Notes: generated by a model from the sequence alone, not told the origin. Counted from the first letter of the stretch, positions 31,793 through 40,877 are shown. The stretch: DNA of 64,000 nucleotides from an uncultured Erysipelotrichaceae bacterium (GCA_947385085.1 CANDJN010000001.1:1-64000), one strand, 5' to 3'. Numbers and translations are program-made.

Positions 31793-32820
31793 AAAACTTC
31801 TGGAAATATTTCATGGGAGTGCATCATGAATTGGAAACAGCCTTGAAAAAAGGGGATGAAGCATTATTACAGGATTTGCGCCGGGAGTTAAGCCTGCAGG
31901 TTGCCAGTGTATGTGATGCGCAGGTTGAACTGGAAACTCATGACGGTTTTTTTGAGATTACGTTTCATGGCGGCGCCAATAAGACCAAACAATATATATG
32001 TTCGCTGTTAAAAAAGGATGCGCCGAAGGAATTGGTAAATGACTGGATTATCAATCCCTTTCGTCAACCGCTGTCACAAAGCGCTTATCACACGCTGTTA
32101 TCAATTGACGATGTTTCTTACAGCGGAGCGGATTTTATTATTTATTATGAAGTGGATAAAAACGCGAAATGTATTCCGATTGCGGTGTATTGTGAGGCGT
32201 TATTAAAGGTGGAAAAGGATCGTCGCTTATCTATTGTCGTCGCAATGCTCGAGCTTTACATCGGTGAAATTGAATTGGAAGCGCGGATCGGTGATATTGA
32301 AATTCTGGAAGAACCGCGTCAGGCTGCTCAAAACTTTTGTTATTTGCCGAATTTTTATGAGGATATATGCGATATCGTCATCAATGAAGATTGGAGTGAG
32401 TACTGCGAGCCATGTGCCATATATTCGGCATATAAGCTGGATCGTGAAATCACCTCGGACAGTCTGCGTAAGGATATGAAGCTAATTATTACCACCAATG
32501 CTCAATTACAGGAAGAATTGCTCAATCATGAAGCGGACAGCTGTGAAGAAGCGCAGCGCTTTGGAGCGCATTATGGGTATTTCTATTATGAGATTGAACA
32601 GGAAAAAGAAGCGATCGCATTGGTGCGCCAACAGCTGGAAAAAGAATTGCAGGAGCTGCTTTATCCGATGTCCATTGCCCGTACAATCGGGGGTGCCATT
32701 GGTACGCATTATGCCTATATTGATTTGATTGTGTTTGATGAAGATGCCATGGAAATTGTACTGGAGCGGCTAAATGAGCATTTGTCCTTTCCGCTCTATT
32801 ATCAGCGCTTCACTGCTTAA
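31771..32820 (+). CDS. hypothetical protein (349 aa)
   Basis: Soluble, acidic protein of 349 residues with no recognised domain, signal peptide or membrane segment. It begins inside the preceding GNAT-like gene after AAGGAG, so the two are translated together. Patches such as FEITFHGGANKTKQYICSLLKKDAP and a long Glu-rich helix near residue 265 are unremarkable. The length and overlap show it is a genuine gene; the pair sit between spoIIA-sigF and sigK. Confidence 0.6.
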   Translation: MDTKHRVKNFWKYFMGVHHELETALKKGDEALLQDLRRELSLQVASVCDAQVELETHDGFFEITFHGGANKTKQYICSLLKKDAPKELVNDWIINPFRQPLSQSAYHTLLSIDDVSYSGADFIIYYEVDKNAKCIPIAVYCEALLKVEKDRRLSIVVAMLELYIGEIELEARIGDIEILEEPRQAAQNFCYLPNFYEDICDIVINEDWSEYCEPCAIYSAYKLDREITSDSLRKDMKLIITTNAQLQEELLNHEADSCEEAQRFGAHYGYFYYEIEQEKEAIALVRQQLEKELQELLYPMSIARTIGGAIGTHYAYIDLIVFDEDAMEIVLERLNEHLSFPLYYQRFTA

Positions 32821-32833
32821 GGAAAGGGAAAAA

Positions 32834-32865
32834 GTGACATCAATTACCGCAATGTGACATAGAAT
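32834..32865 (+). promoter_or_regulatory. candidate sigma-E-type promoter for sigK
   Basis: CATAGAAT at 32858-32865 differs in one position from the sigma-E -10 consensus CATACAnT. A weaker AT-containing -35 candidate (gtgacat) lies 16-18 bases upstream. sigK is sigma-E-controlled in Bacillus, which motivates the call. Confidence 0.35.
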
Positions 32866-32881
32866 ACTAGCAGGTGATAAG

Positions 32882-33586
32882 ATGTTTTCCATGATGTTTG
32901 AACTACTGGCAAATGCGCTGTGCTATGTCGGTTATATTCGCAATCACTCCTTTGCGAAGCCATTAGATAAGGCGGAAGAAGCTCGCTGTATTGAACGGCT
33001 GAATCAAGGTGATGAAGCAGCACGCAGTGAATTAATTGAGCATAATTTGCGCTTGGTAGCGCACATAGTAAAAAAATATGATATTAAGCGAGAACAAACT
33101 GAGGATTTAATCAGTATTGGAACCATCGGTCTCATTAAGGCAGTGGATTCGTTTAAAAGTGATAAGGGACATAAGCTAACAACCTATGCATCACGGTGTA
33201 TCGAAAATGAAATTCTAATGTATTTGCGCAGCTCAAAAAATTACTTTCAAAACGTATCGTTGAATGATCCCATCGCGACAGATAAAGACGGCAGTGAAAT
33301 CACATTGATTGATGCCATTGCGGCTCCTGAGGATAAAAGCGTCATTGAGACGATGATTCTGGATGATCATATCCAGCGCTTAAAGCAATATATTCATGTG
33401 CTGGATGGCCGCGAATTGGAAATTATCACTAAGCGCTTTGGTCTGTATGGACAACAGGAATATACGCAGCGCGAAATTGCACAGCAGCTTCATATCTCGC
33501 GATCTTATGTATCACGCATTGAAAAGCGTGCCTTTATGAAGATTTATCGTGAATTTAAAAAGCATGATAGTTCCATAAAGCCATAG
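32882..33586 (+). CDS. sigK: RNA polymerase sigma-K factor (late mother cell), with pro-sequence
   Basis: Sigma-70 member of 234 residues matching sigma-K throughout. A hydrophobic N-terminal pro-region of about 20 residues (FELLANALCYVGYIRNHSF) would be cleaved, as in Bacillus pro-sigma-K. Then come ARSELIEHNLRLVAHIVKKYD, EDLISIGTIGLIKAVDSF and ASRCIENEILMYLRS (region 2), and REIAQQLHISRSYVSRIEKRA (region 4). The coding sequence is continuous, so there is no skin-type insertion. The ATG follows AGGTGAT. Confidence 0.93.
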   Translation: MFSMMFELLANALCYVGYIRNHSFAKPLDKAEEARCIERLNQGDEAARSELIEHNLRLVAHIVKKYDIKREQTEDLISIGTIGLIKAVDSFKSDKGHKLTTYASRCIENEILMYLRSSKNYFQNVSLNDPIATDKDGSEITLIDAIAAPEDKSVIETMILDDHIQRLKQYIHVLDGRELEIITKRFGLYGQQEYTQREIAQQLHISRSYVSRIEKRAFMKIYREFKKHDSSIKP

Positions 33587-33631
33587 CTTCTGTATGTTAA
33601 TATGGAGTGTAGTCTGTTTTCAGTTGGATAT

Positions 33632-33669
33632 AAAAGGATGCTGAGCATTGCTTGTCATCCGCTTTTTTT
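33632..33669 (+). terminator. intrinsic terminator after sigK
   Basis: ggatg (33636-33640) pairs with catcc (33656-33660) around a partly pairing interior, followed by GC and seven T. Confidence 0.6.
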
Positions 33670-33879
33670 GTGCAGATTTCATCGTTAAAGCTGACATTGC
33701 ATCGCAGTTTATGTGCTGAAAGGATAATTTTGAAACATGGTTTCCAAATTTCATGTTTTACAAACGCTTATGAGACCTTTTGACCAGTTGCGCTTTAAAA
33801 TCAACCAACTATCGTGTATTCGTCGAAAGATATATTTTCTTTATATATAATAACAGTGTGAAGGAAAGAGGCGGTTATC
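33670..33879. other. intergenic region, nothing recognised
   Basis: Sequence between the sigK terminator and the LytTR pseudogene. A TATATAATAA-type -10 near 33842-33851 probably served the pseudogene. Confidence 0.35.
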
Positions 33880-34062
33880 ATGAAGGTAGAAATTAAAATT
33901 GACAGTTCCTATACTGATTCAAAATATTTCATACTGACTGCTTCCATGTCTGACAATGTAAAAAGCGTTGTAAAAAACCTTCTGAAGATGTCCCTCAAAT
34001 CATTTCCGGTTGTAAGGATGGAAAAATTGAAATCTTGGAACAGTCAGATTTATCTATTTTGG
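33880..34062 (+). pseudogene. LytTR-domain regulator, N-terminal remnant
   Basis: Begins MKVEIKIDSSYTDSK with a good AAAGAGG site and follows the pattern of small LytTR-domain transcription regulators. After VKNL the frame must shift to recover EDVPQIISGCKDGKIEILEQSDL, the block that precedes the LytTR DNA-binding domain. The DNA-binding domain itself is absent; the sequence then jumps into the end of a different gene. A frameshift plus a deletion make it non-functional. Confidence 0.65.
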
Positions 34063-34177
34063 AATTTTTGCATTGATTTTTGCGTTTATATGGATAATGC
34101 AGTTTATGCTTGGAAAGCATAACGTAGGAAAAATGAATGAGCAATTGTTTCAATCCCAAAAAAGCAGACATGAGTGA
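34061..34177 (+). pseudogene. DUF3021 membrane protein, C-terminal remnant
   Basis: From 34061 the frame reads GIFALIFAFIWIMQFMLGK followed by HNVGKMNEQLFQSQKS and a stop at 34175-34177. This resembles the last membrane helix and tail of DUF3021 proteins, which are normally encoded directly downstream of LytTR regulators. Its fusion to the LytTR remnant indicates one internal deletion that removed the end of the first gene and the start of the second. Confidence 0.5.
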
Positions 34178-34442
34178 GAAGCAATGGATTTGCAGTCAAT
34201 TTGTGGCATCAATTTTGACACAGGGCTATTGCAAGAATTTTGAGTATTTTATGATTAAAGAATCACATTGCAAATTTGTTTCACCGTAATTGGCATTGTT
34301 GTAATGTTGTAAAGCGGGCTATCATGAAGTAATTCATAATCCAACAATCGCTTTATACACATTTTCATGATGCATTTTTTCATCTTGTAGGGAATCATTT
34401 CTCGCACTCTGCTAAGGGGAGTTTATTATTGAATCTGCAAGT
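34178..34442. other. non-coding stretch before the pst operon
   Basis: No gene or hairpin with a U-run recognised. It may be further decayed sequence from the lost LytTR-DUF3021 locus. Confidence 0.35.
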
Positions 34443-34482
34443 TTTACAAAACTTTGACAAAAGTTATGTTTTGAATTTTACA
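34443..34482 (+). promoter_or_regulatory. Pho-box-like direct repeats upstream of pstS
   Basis: TTTACA (34443-34448), TTGACA (34454-34459) and TTATGT (34464-34469) recur at 10-11-base intervals, with another TTTACA at 34477-34482. PhoP of Bacillus binds TT(A/C/T)ACA-like repeats with an 11-base period. The phoP gene is in this operon, so autoregulation is the natural inference. Confidence 0.5.
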
Positions 34483-34542
34483 GACAACGATTATCATAAA
34501 CATGGATTAAAAAATATCTGATAGAAAAGGAGAAACTGTATT

Positions 34543-35349
34543 ATGAAGAAAATTGTAGCTTTTATTAGCATTTTAGCATTTGCACTTACGGCTATGACAG
34601 GGTGTGGAAAGATGGAAAACGGCACGGTATCTACGGACGGTTCAACTTCCATGGAAAAAGTAATCGGTGCATTGGGTGAAGCCTTTGAGGAAAACAATTC
34701 TGGGGCAACATTTACGTATAATCCTACCGGTTCCGGTTCTGGGATTACGGCAGTGGCAGAAGGCCGCTGTGATATTGGTCTATCCAGTCGTAGCTTGAAA
34801 GAAGAAGAAAAAGCACAGGGATTGGAAGAAACATTGCTTGCCCTTGACGGTATAGCTATTATCGTTCATCCCGATAATCCGATAAGTGATCTCGATCTTG
34901 CAACGATCAGTAAAATCTATAAGGGTCAGATCACGAATTGGAAAGAAGTCGGCGGTATTGATTCGGAAATTGTTTTGATCGGACGTGAAGCAGGAAGTGG
35001 TACAAGAGATGGCTTTGAATCTATCACTGATACAAAAGATGCCTGCAAATACCGTCAGGAGCTTACATCTACCGGCGATGTCATTTCTACCGTCGCAAGT
35101 AACTCCAACGCCATCGGATACGCTTCACTGGCTTCTGTGAAAGATACTGTCAAAGCGCTTTCTGTAAGCGGCGTGACACCTACAGAGGAAACGGTTAAGG
35201 ATGGCAGTTATTTGGTACAGCGTCCCTTCGTTTTTATAACAAAAACCGATGCAAAGCTCTCTGATACAGCACAGGCATTCTTTGATTTTGCTACCTCCGC
35301 CGAGGCAAATGAAATGATCTCCGCCGCAGGTGCAGTACCCGTAAAATAA
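34543..35349 (+). CDS. pstS: phosphate ABC transporter substrate-binding lipoprotein
   Basis: Exported lipoprotein (268 residues; lipobox near MTGC, Cys 21) that captures phosphate for PstCAB. Phosphate-contact motifs GSTSMEKV near the N terminus, PTGSGSGITAV, and GREAGSGTRDGFE near residue 150 are all present. The ATG follows AAAGGAGAAA. First gene of pstS-pstC-pstA-pstB-phoU-phoP-phoR. Confidence 0.95.
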   Translation: MKKIVAFISILAFALTAMTGCGKMENGTVSTDGSTSMEKVIGALGEAFEENNSGATFTYNPTGSGSGITAVAEGRCDIGLSSRSLKEEEKAQGLEETLLALDGIAIIVHPDNPISDLDLATISKIYKGQITNWKEVGGIDSEIVLIGREAGSGTRDGFESITDTKDACKYRQELTSTGDVISTVASNSNAIGYASLASVKDTVKALSVSGVTPTEETVKDGSYLVQRPFVFITKTDAKLSDTAQAFFDFATSAEANEMISAAGAVPVK

Positions 35350-35415
35350 ATGGATCAAAACGGCGGTTTGGCTTTTATGGTCAACCCCGTTTTGCGCATG
35401 GAAAGGCGGTTTCAG

Positions 35416-36282
35416 ATGAAAAAGAAAAAAGTGATAGAAGACATCTTACATGGTATTTTCTTGATTTTAGGACTAATCACAGTCGGAAGTGTTTTAATGA
35501 TCACCATATATCTTATCATCTCCGGTATACCGGCAATTCGGGAGATAGGGCTGTTTGACTTTCTGTTCGGAAAGGAATGGGCTTCTACGGCAGGTGATCC
35601 GAAATATGGGATTCTACCCTTTATTCTTACCAGTGTTTACGGAACAGCAGGAGCCATTTTGATTGGTGTACCCATCGGATTTATGACTGCGGTATATCTT
35701 GCAAAGCTGGCTGATCAGAAGGTAAAAAGTATCGTATCGGGAGCAGTTAGCCTGCTTGCCGGCATTCCTTCTGTAGTGTATGGTCTTGTGGGAATGATGG
35801 TGCTTGTTCCGATGATGAAAAGATTATTCCATGTTCCGGACGGTTCAGGGCTGCTTGCGGCGATTCTTGTACTGGCCATCATGGTTTTGCCTTCTATTAT
35901 CAAGGTATCCCTTACGGCACTAGAGGCTGTGCCAAAGGAATACGAGGATGCATCTCTGGCGCTTGGCGCAACGCCGATTGAGACTTATTTTCGGGTATCT
36001 GTCCCTGCCGCAAAAAGCGGTATTGCAGCGGCTATCGTTTTGGGCGTTGGCAGAGCGATCGGCGAGGCAATGGCGGTTATGATGGTCGCGGGTAACGCTC
36101 CCAATATGCCTTCTCTCTTTCAAAGTGTTCAATTTCTCACAACTGCTGTGGCAAGTGAGATGTCCTATTCTTCCGGTCTGCAGCGGCAAGCATTGTTTTC
36201 TATCGCACTAGTACTGTTCCTGTTTATCATGCTGCTCAATGCGGCGCTGAATTTCTTTTTGAAGCGAAAGAAGGTGAAATAA
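35416..36282 (+). CDS. pstC: phosphate ABC transporter permease PstC
   Basis: Inner-membrane permease of 288 residues with six membrane segments. The EAA loop reads EYEDASLALGATPIETYFRVSVPAA; only its position (about residues 175-200) need be noted. GVGRAIGEAMAVMMVAGNAP is typical of PstC. The ATG at 35416 follows AAAGGCGG by 6 bases; the frame is open from 35350, where no site precedes it. Directly followed by pstA. Confidence 0.93.
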   Translation: MKKKKVIEDILHGIFLILGLITVGSVLMITIYLIISGIPAIREIGLFDFLFGKEWASTAGDPKYGILPFILTSVYGTAGAILIGVPIGFMTAVYLAKLADQKVKSIVSGAVSLLAGIPSVVYGLVGMMVLVPMMKRLFHVPDGSGLLAAILVLAIMVLPSIIKVSLTALEAVPKEYEDASLALGATPIETYFRVSVPAAKSGIAAAIVLGVGRAIGEAMAVMMVAGNAPNMPSLFQSVQFLTTAVASEMSYSSGLQRQALFSIALVLFLFIMLLNAALNFFLKRKKVK

Positions 36283-37131
36283 ATGTCAGGGAAACGAAAA
36301 GTATATATCACTACCATGCGAATGCTGATGTGGCTGTCAGTGGGGATTACCTGTGCACTGACACTGTTTCTGATTGGCTATGTGTTATGGAAAGGGCTGC
36401 CTAACATTTCATGGGAGCTACTCTCTACCAAACCGAGTTACTTATTAGAAAAGGTAGGAATATTGCCGGATATTCTCAATACAGTCTATATCGTGCTGGC
36501 AACACTTGTGATCGTACTTCCTCTTGGTGTAGGTGCAGCGATTTATCTGACGGAATATGCGAAAAACAAACGGATTGTCGGATTGATCGAATATGCGGCA
36601 GAAACGCTGTCCGGCATTCCTTCTATTATTTATGGTCTTGTGGGTATGCTCATCTTTCAACAGTTTTTTGGGATGAAAACTAGTCTGATATGCGGTGCAC
36701 TGACACTTGTTATCATGAATCTTCCAACTGTTATGCGTACCACACAGGAAAGCCTGAAAACCGTACCCCAAAGCTATCGTGAAGGCGCATTCGGACTTGG
36801 CGCAGGAAAATGGCGTGTGATTCGCACAGTTGTTTTGCCGAGCTGTGTAGACGGTGTTATAACCGGATGTATTCTTTCGGTTGGACGAATTCTCGGTGAA
36901 TCGGCAGCGCTTCTTTTTACGGCAGGATTTGCTCATGCCGTAAATGGAATGCTGGAAGGTCTGGGTAGTGCGGGGGCAACGCTGACAGTAGCGCTTTATG
37001 TCTACGCAAAGGAACAAGGAGAATTCGGGGTAGCGTTCGCGATTGCCGCTATTTTGATGATTTTAACTGTGCTTATCAATTTGGTGGCTGAATGGTCAGC
37101 CAAATATTTCCAAGAAAGGAGAAATGTATGA
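36283..37131 (+). CDS. pstA: phosphate ABC transporter permease PstA
   Basis: Second permease subunit, 282 residues with six membrane segments. The motifs ETLSGIPSIIYGLVGM and SVGRILGESAALLFTAG match PstA and parallel the PstC ones. The start codon follows AAGGTGAAA and directly follows the pstC stop; the stop overlaps pstB (ATGA). Confidence 0.93.
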   Translation: MSGKRKVYITTMRMLMWLSVGITCALTLFLIGYVLWKGLPNISWELLSTKPSYLLEKVGILPDILNTVYIVLATLVIVLPLGVGAAIYLTEYAKNKRIVGLIEYAAETLSGIPSIIYGLVGMLIFQQFFGMKTSLICGALTLVIMNLPTVMRTTQESLKTVPQSYREGAFGLGAGKWRVIRTVVLPSCVDGVITGCILSVGRILGESAALLFTAGFAHAVNGMLEGLGSAGATLTVALYVYAKEQGEFGVAFAIAAILMILTVLINLVAEWSAKYFQERRNV

Positions 37132-37883
37132 GGCATGTTATAACAGTGAAAGATCTTAGTCTTTGGTACGGTAATGTACAGGCTTTAAAAAATATCAATA
37201 TTGACATTGAGGAGCAACGCATTACCGCTTTCATCGGTCCCTCCGGATGCGGAAAATCCACGTTTCTTAAATCTTTAAATCGGATGAATGATCTGATCGC
37301 CGGTGTACGAATTACCGGTGAGGTGCAGTATCGAGGGCAGAATATTTATGGCACGGATGTGGATGTCAATGAGCTTCGCCGCAGCATCGGGATGGTATTC
37401 CAAAAGCCGAATCCCTTTCCTATGAGTATTTATGATAATATTGCTTACGGGCCAAGGACCCATGGAATCAAAAATAAAGCAAAGCTTGACGATATTGTAG
37501 AGCAATCACTGCGTAGTGCTGCGATCTGGGACGAGGTAAAGGATCGGCTGAAAAAATCGGCATTAGGATTGTCGGGCGGTCAGCAGCAGCGGCTTTGTAT
37601 TGCTCGTGCATTAGCGGTTGAACCTGATGTGCTTCTGATGGACGAACCAACTAGTGCCCTTGATCCGATTTCCACATCTAAGATTGAAGAACTTGCAATG
37701 GAACTTAAAGAAAAGTATACTATTATCATTGTAACGCATAATATGCAGCAGGCTGTGCGGATTTCTGATCATGCGGCTTTCTTTCTCCTTGGTGACTTGA
37801 TTGAATATGGAAACACGCAAAAGATGTTTGAACAGCCGAAAGATAAGCGGACAGAAGACTATATTACGGGGAGGTTTGGATAA
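37128..37883 (+). CDS. pstB: phosphate ABC transporter ATP-binding protein
   Basis: ATPase of 251 residues. Walker A GPSGCGKST, the PstB-typical KSLNRMNDLI, signature LSGGQQQRLCIARAL, Walker B VLLMDEPTSALDP and the switch His in VTHNMQQA are all present. The ATG at 37128 follows AAAGGAG and overlaps the pstA stop; the frame open to 37092 is only the pstA tail. Confidence 0.95.
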   Translation: MRHVITVKDLSLWYGNVQALKNINIDIEEQRITAFIGPSGCGKSTFLKSLNRMNDLIAGVRITGEVQYRGQNIYGTDVDVNELRRSIGMVFQKPNPFPMSIYDNIAYGPRTHGIKNKAKLDDIVEQSLRSAAIWDEVKDRLKKSALGLSGGQQQRLCIARALAVEPDVLLMDEPTSALDPISTSKIEELAMELKEKYTIIIVTHNMQQAVRISDHAAFFLLGDLIEYGNTQKMFEQPKDKRTEDYITGRFG

Positions 37884-38533
37884 TGAGAAGTCGTTTTGAT
37901 GAACAACTTGCTGCACTGAATAATGAGCTTATCCAAATGGGAGCAATGTGTGAAGAAACGATAGCCATTGCTGCTAAGGCGCTCTCTATGGGAGATGTGA
38001 TACTGACAGAAAAGGTTTTGGCTCTTGATGTGGAAATAAGCCGAATGGAGCGTACAATAGAAACACTTTGTTTGAAACTGCTATTGCAGCAACAGCCGGT
38101 GGCAAGAGATTTGCGACAGATTTCCGCAGCTCTTAAAATGATTACCGACATGGGACGTATCGGAACACAGGCGGCAGACATTGCGGAAATCATTACCTTT
38201 CTTGATGGAAGGACGGGCAGCGAATGTGAGCATATCCGATTTATGGCACAGGCGGCAAGCAGAATCGTTACAGAAAGCATTGATGCTTTTGTAAAACAAG
38301 ACGTTATATTGGCTGATGCAGCGATTGAGCGTGATGATATTGTTGATGATTTGTTTTTGCAAGTAAAATCATCGTTGATTAAAATGATAGCGGAGAATCC
38401 GACAGCTGGAGAATATGCATTGGATTTACTAATGATTGCCAAATATTTTGAGCGTATAGGAGATCATGCGGTAAACATTGCAGAGTGGGTAGCTTTCTCT
38501 GTGACAGGAAAGCACAAAGGAGCAGATTTATGA
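37883..38533 (+). CDS. phoU: phosphate signalling protein PhoU
   Basis: Cytoplasmic all-helical protein of 216 residues. It links PstSCAB activity to the PhoR kinase and represses the regulon when phosphate is plentiful. Two three-helix repeats carry the metal-binding patterns (KMITDMGRIGTQAADIAEI and KYFERIGDHAVNIAEW). Start overlaps the pstB stop (TAATG); stop overlaps phoP (ATGA). Confidence 0.93.
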   Translation: MRSRFDEQLAALNNELIQMGAMCEETIAIAAKALSMGDVILTEKVLALDVEISRMERTIETLCLKLLLQQQPVARDLRQISAALKMITDMGRIGTQAADIAEIITFLDGRTGSECEHIRFMAQAASRIVTESIDAFVKQDVILADAAIERDDIVDDLFLQVKSSLIKMIAENPTAGEYALDLLMIAKYFERIGDHAVNIAEWVAFSVTGKHKGADL

Positions 38534-39207
38534 AAATATGGTGTGTAGAGGATGATGAAGCCATTCGGGATATCGAGGTATATACGCTTAACTCCACTGA
38601 TTTTGAAGCAACAGGCTTTACGGATGCGGCTGCTTTTCGAGCTGCACTGTCTACAGATAAGCCGGATTTGATCATCCTTGATATTATGCTACCTGGAGAC
38701 AATGGTGTGGAGCTGCTGAAGTTTTTAAAAGACCGTCCAGATACCAGGGGAATTCCTGTCATCATGGCAACCGCAAAGGGCATGGAGTACGATAAAATCC
38801 AAAGCCTTGATTTAGGTGCAGACGATTATCTTGTAAAACCCTTTGGTATGATGGAGATGGTTTCTCGTGTAAAGGCGGTGCTTCGACGCTGCAATCCCAC
38901 AACGGAAAAGCATCTTTTAAAGGCGGGTGGTCTTGTTGTCAATTTAGATGAACATACAGTCATCGTTGACAATAAAAGAATCCAGCTTACCTTAAAAGAA
39001 TTTGAGCTTCTTCGATTGTTTCTCTCCCATCCTGGAATAGCATTTACCCGCGATCAGCTTTTTAATGATGTATGGGGTGAAAATTATGTCAGCGAAACAA
39101 GGACGGTGGATATGCATATCCGTACCTTGCGTGTGAAATTGGGGGATTATGGAAACATGATTGAAACCGTTCGCGGTGTTGGTTACAGATTAGAGGCTCC
39201 GCTATGA
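38530..39207 (+). CDS. phoP: phosphate response regulator (OmpR family)
   Basis: Receiver plus winged-helix regulator of 225 residues. Receiver: acidic pair VEDDEAI, phospho-acceptor Asp in LIILDIMLPGDNG near 54, and Lys in DYLVKPFG near 104. Output domain: LTLKEFELLRLF and SETRTVDMHIRTLRVKLG with the GVGYRLE end. The ATG at 38530 follows AAAGGAG. Named PhoP/PhoB by its place between phoU and a PhoR kinase; the repeats upstream of pstS are its likely site. Confidence 0.92.
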   Translation: MKIWCVEDDEAIRDIEVYTLNSTDFEATGFTDAAAFRAALSTDKPDLIILDIMLPGDNGVELLKFLKDRPDTRGIPVIMATAKGMEYDKIQSLDLGADDYLVKPFGMMEMVSRVKAVLRRCNPTTEKHLLKAGGLVVNLDEHTVIVDNKRIQLTLKEFELLRLFLSHPGIAFTRDQLFNDVWGENYVSETRTVDMHIRTLRVKLGDYGNMIETVRGVGYRLEAPL

Positions 39208-40877
39208 CAAAGAAAATTTTCAAATCAATTATGGCTGTGGCTGTGGCTGTACTGATTGCGAGTCTTGTGATCATCATGGGATGTCTTTATCATTATTTTA
39301 GTGATGTCCAGGAACGGCAATTAGTGGATGAACTGTCTTTAGCCGCTGCAGCTGTAGAAAAGAACGGACAGGAATATCTTGAAAAATTGAAGTCAAATCA
39401 ATATCGTCTGACATGGGTTGCGGCAAACGGTGATATCATATACGATACACAGTCCGATGAGAAAAATATGGAAAATCATGCGGACAGAGAGGAAATCAGA
39501 CAGGCATTACAAAGCAGAGAAGGAAAAAGTTTGCGTTATTCCACAACGCTTCTGCAAAAAACGCTTTACTGTGCAAGGAGGCTTGACGATGGTACGGTTC
39601 TGCGTATTTCGGTCAGCAGTGTTACCGTGTGGATGCTTGTTCTGGGAATGATCCAACCGATTTTAATTGTGATTGTTGTAGCACTTGCTTTATCGGGGCT
39701 GTTAGCAAGCCGGATTTCCAAACATATTATGGAACCGTTAGATAACTTGGATTTGGAAAAGCCCTTAGAAAATGATACCTATGAGGAATTATCTCCTTTA
39801 TTAAACCGTCTCAATAAACAGCATAGGCAGATAGCTATGCAGTTGACAAAGCTTCAGAGACAGAATGATGAATTTACGCAGATTACGCAAGGGATGACAG
39901 AGGGGCTTGTTCTTTTGAATGAAAAAAATGTGATTCTGAATATCAATCCTGCAGCGTTGAAGCTTTTCCATACAAAGAAAACGTGCATAGGTCAGGACTT
40001 TCTGACAGTGGATCGTAGCCATAATGTAAATCAAGCCATACAGGACGCATTTTCAAAAGGACATAGTGAAATTCGCATCGAACGTGAAGGGAAAGAGTAT
40101 CAGATCCATGTCAATCGTATTGAATCTAACGGCAGTGTAATTGGAGGGGTTATCCTTGCGTTTGATACGACAGAAGCCGCTTTCGCAGAAAGAAATAGAC
40201 GGGAGTTTACTGCCAATGTCTCACATGAATTAAAAACACCGCTACAATCTATCATGGGCAGCGCGGAGTTGATGGAGAATGGTCTTGTCAAGCCAGAGGA
40301 TATGACACGTTTTGTAGGACATATTCGCATCGAGGCTAGGCGTCTTGTAACACTGATTGATGATATTATCCGATTATCTCAATTGGATGAGCAATGCGAT
40401 ATGCCTTTTGAAAACGTTGACTTATATGAGATCGCAACAGACGTGAGTAAGGAACTGACAGATATAGCGGCAGCAAGAGACATCAAAATTAATGTAATGG
40501 GAGAAACCGTCAGAATAAAAAGTGTCCGGCGACTTCTGATGGAAATTATATATAACCTTTGCGATAATGCTATTAAGTATAATAAAGATGGCGGAAGGGT
40601 GGAAGTTATTATAGAAAGAGAGGAAAACCAAGCGGTAATCACTGTAAAGGATTCCGGAATTGGTATATTGCCAAAACATCAGACAAGGATATTTGAACGA
40701 TTTTACAGGGTGGATAAGAGTCGCTCTAAGGAATTCGGTGGAACGGGGTTAGGACTTTCCATTGTAAAGCATGCGGTACAATATTTGAACGGCAAGATAG
40801 ACTTGCAGAGCACTCCCGGAGAGGGAACAATGATTAAGATTACTTTTCAGGAAAATGATGTGATGCAGGTTCTTTAG
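39204..40877 (+). CDS. phoR: phosphate sensor histidine kinase PhoR
   Basis: Membrane kinase of 557 residues with helices near residues 7-29 and 143-166. Between them is an extracytoplasmic domain of about 110 residues. A HAMP-like segment, a PAS domain (about 220-330), the HisKA site NVSHELKTPLQS and the ATPase boxes NAIKYN, DSGIGI and GGTGLGLSI follow. The start overlaps phoP (ATGA). It is the last gene of the operon, and a hairpin covers its stop codon. Confidence 0.92.
   Translation: MTKKIFKSIMAVAVAVLIASLVIIMGCLYHYFSDVQERQLVDELSLAAAAVEKNGQEYLEKLKSNQYRLTWVAANGDIIYDTQSDEKNMENHADREEIRQALQSREGKSLRYSTTLLQKTLYCARRLDDGTVLRISVSSVTVWMLVLGMIQPILIVIVVALALSGLLASRISKHIMEPLDNLDLEKPLENDTYEELSPLLNRLNKQHRQIAMQLTKLQRQNDEFTQITQGMTEGLVLLNEKNVILNINPAALKLFHTKKTCIGQDFLTVDRSHNVNQAIQDAFSKGHSEIRIEREGKEYQIHVNRIESNGSVIGGVILAFDTTEAAFAERNRREFTANVSHELKTPLQSIMGSAELMENGLVKPEDMTRFVGHIRIEARRLVTLIDDIIRLSQLDEQCDMPFENVDLYEIATDVSKELTDIAAARDIKINVMGETVRIKSVRRLLMEIIYNLCDNAIKYNKDGGRVEVIIEREENQAVITVKDSGIGILPKHQTRIFERFYRVDKSRSKEFGGTGLGLSIVKHAVQYLNGKIDLQSTPGEGTMIKITFQENDVMQVL

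Noticed and set aside
32882..33586. skin-type element interrupting sigK
   Set aside because: The sigK frame is continuous from the pro-sequence to region 4.
33880..34122. 80-residue ORF as an intact gene
   Set aside because: The downstream half is out of frame with respect to the recognisable LytTR sequence and crosses into a DUF3021 tail.
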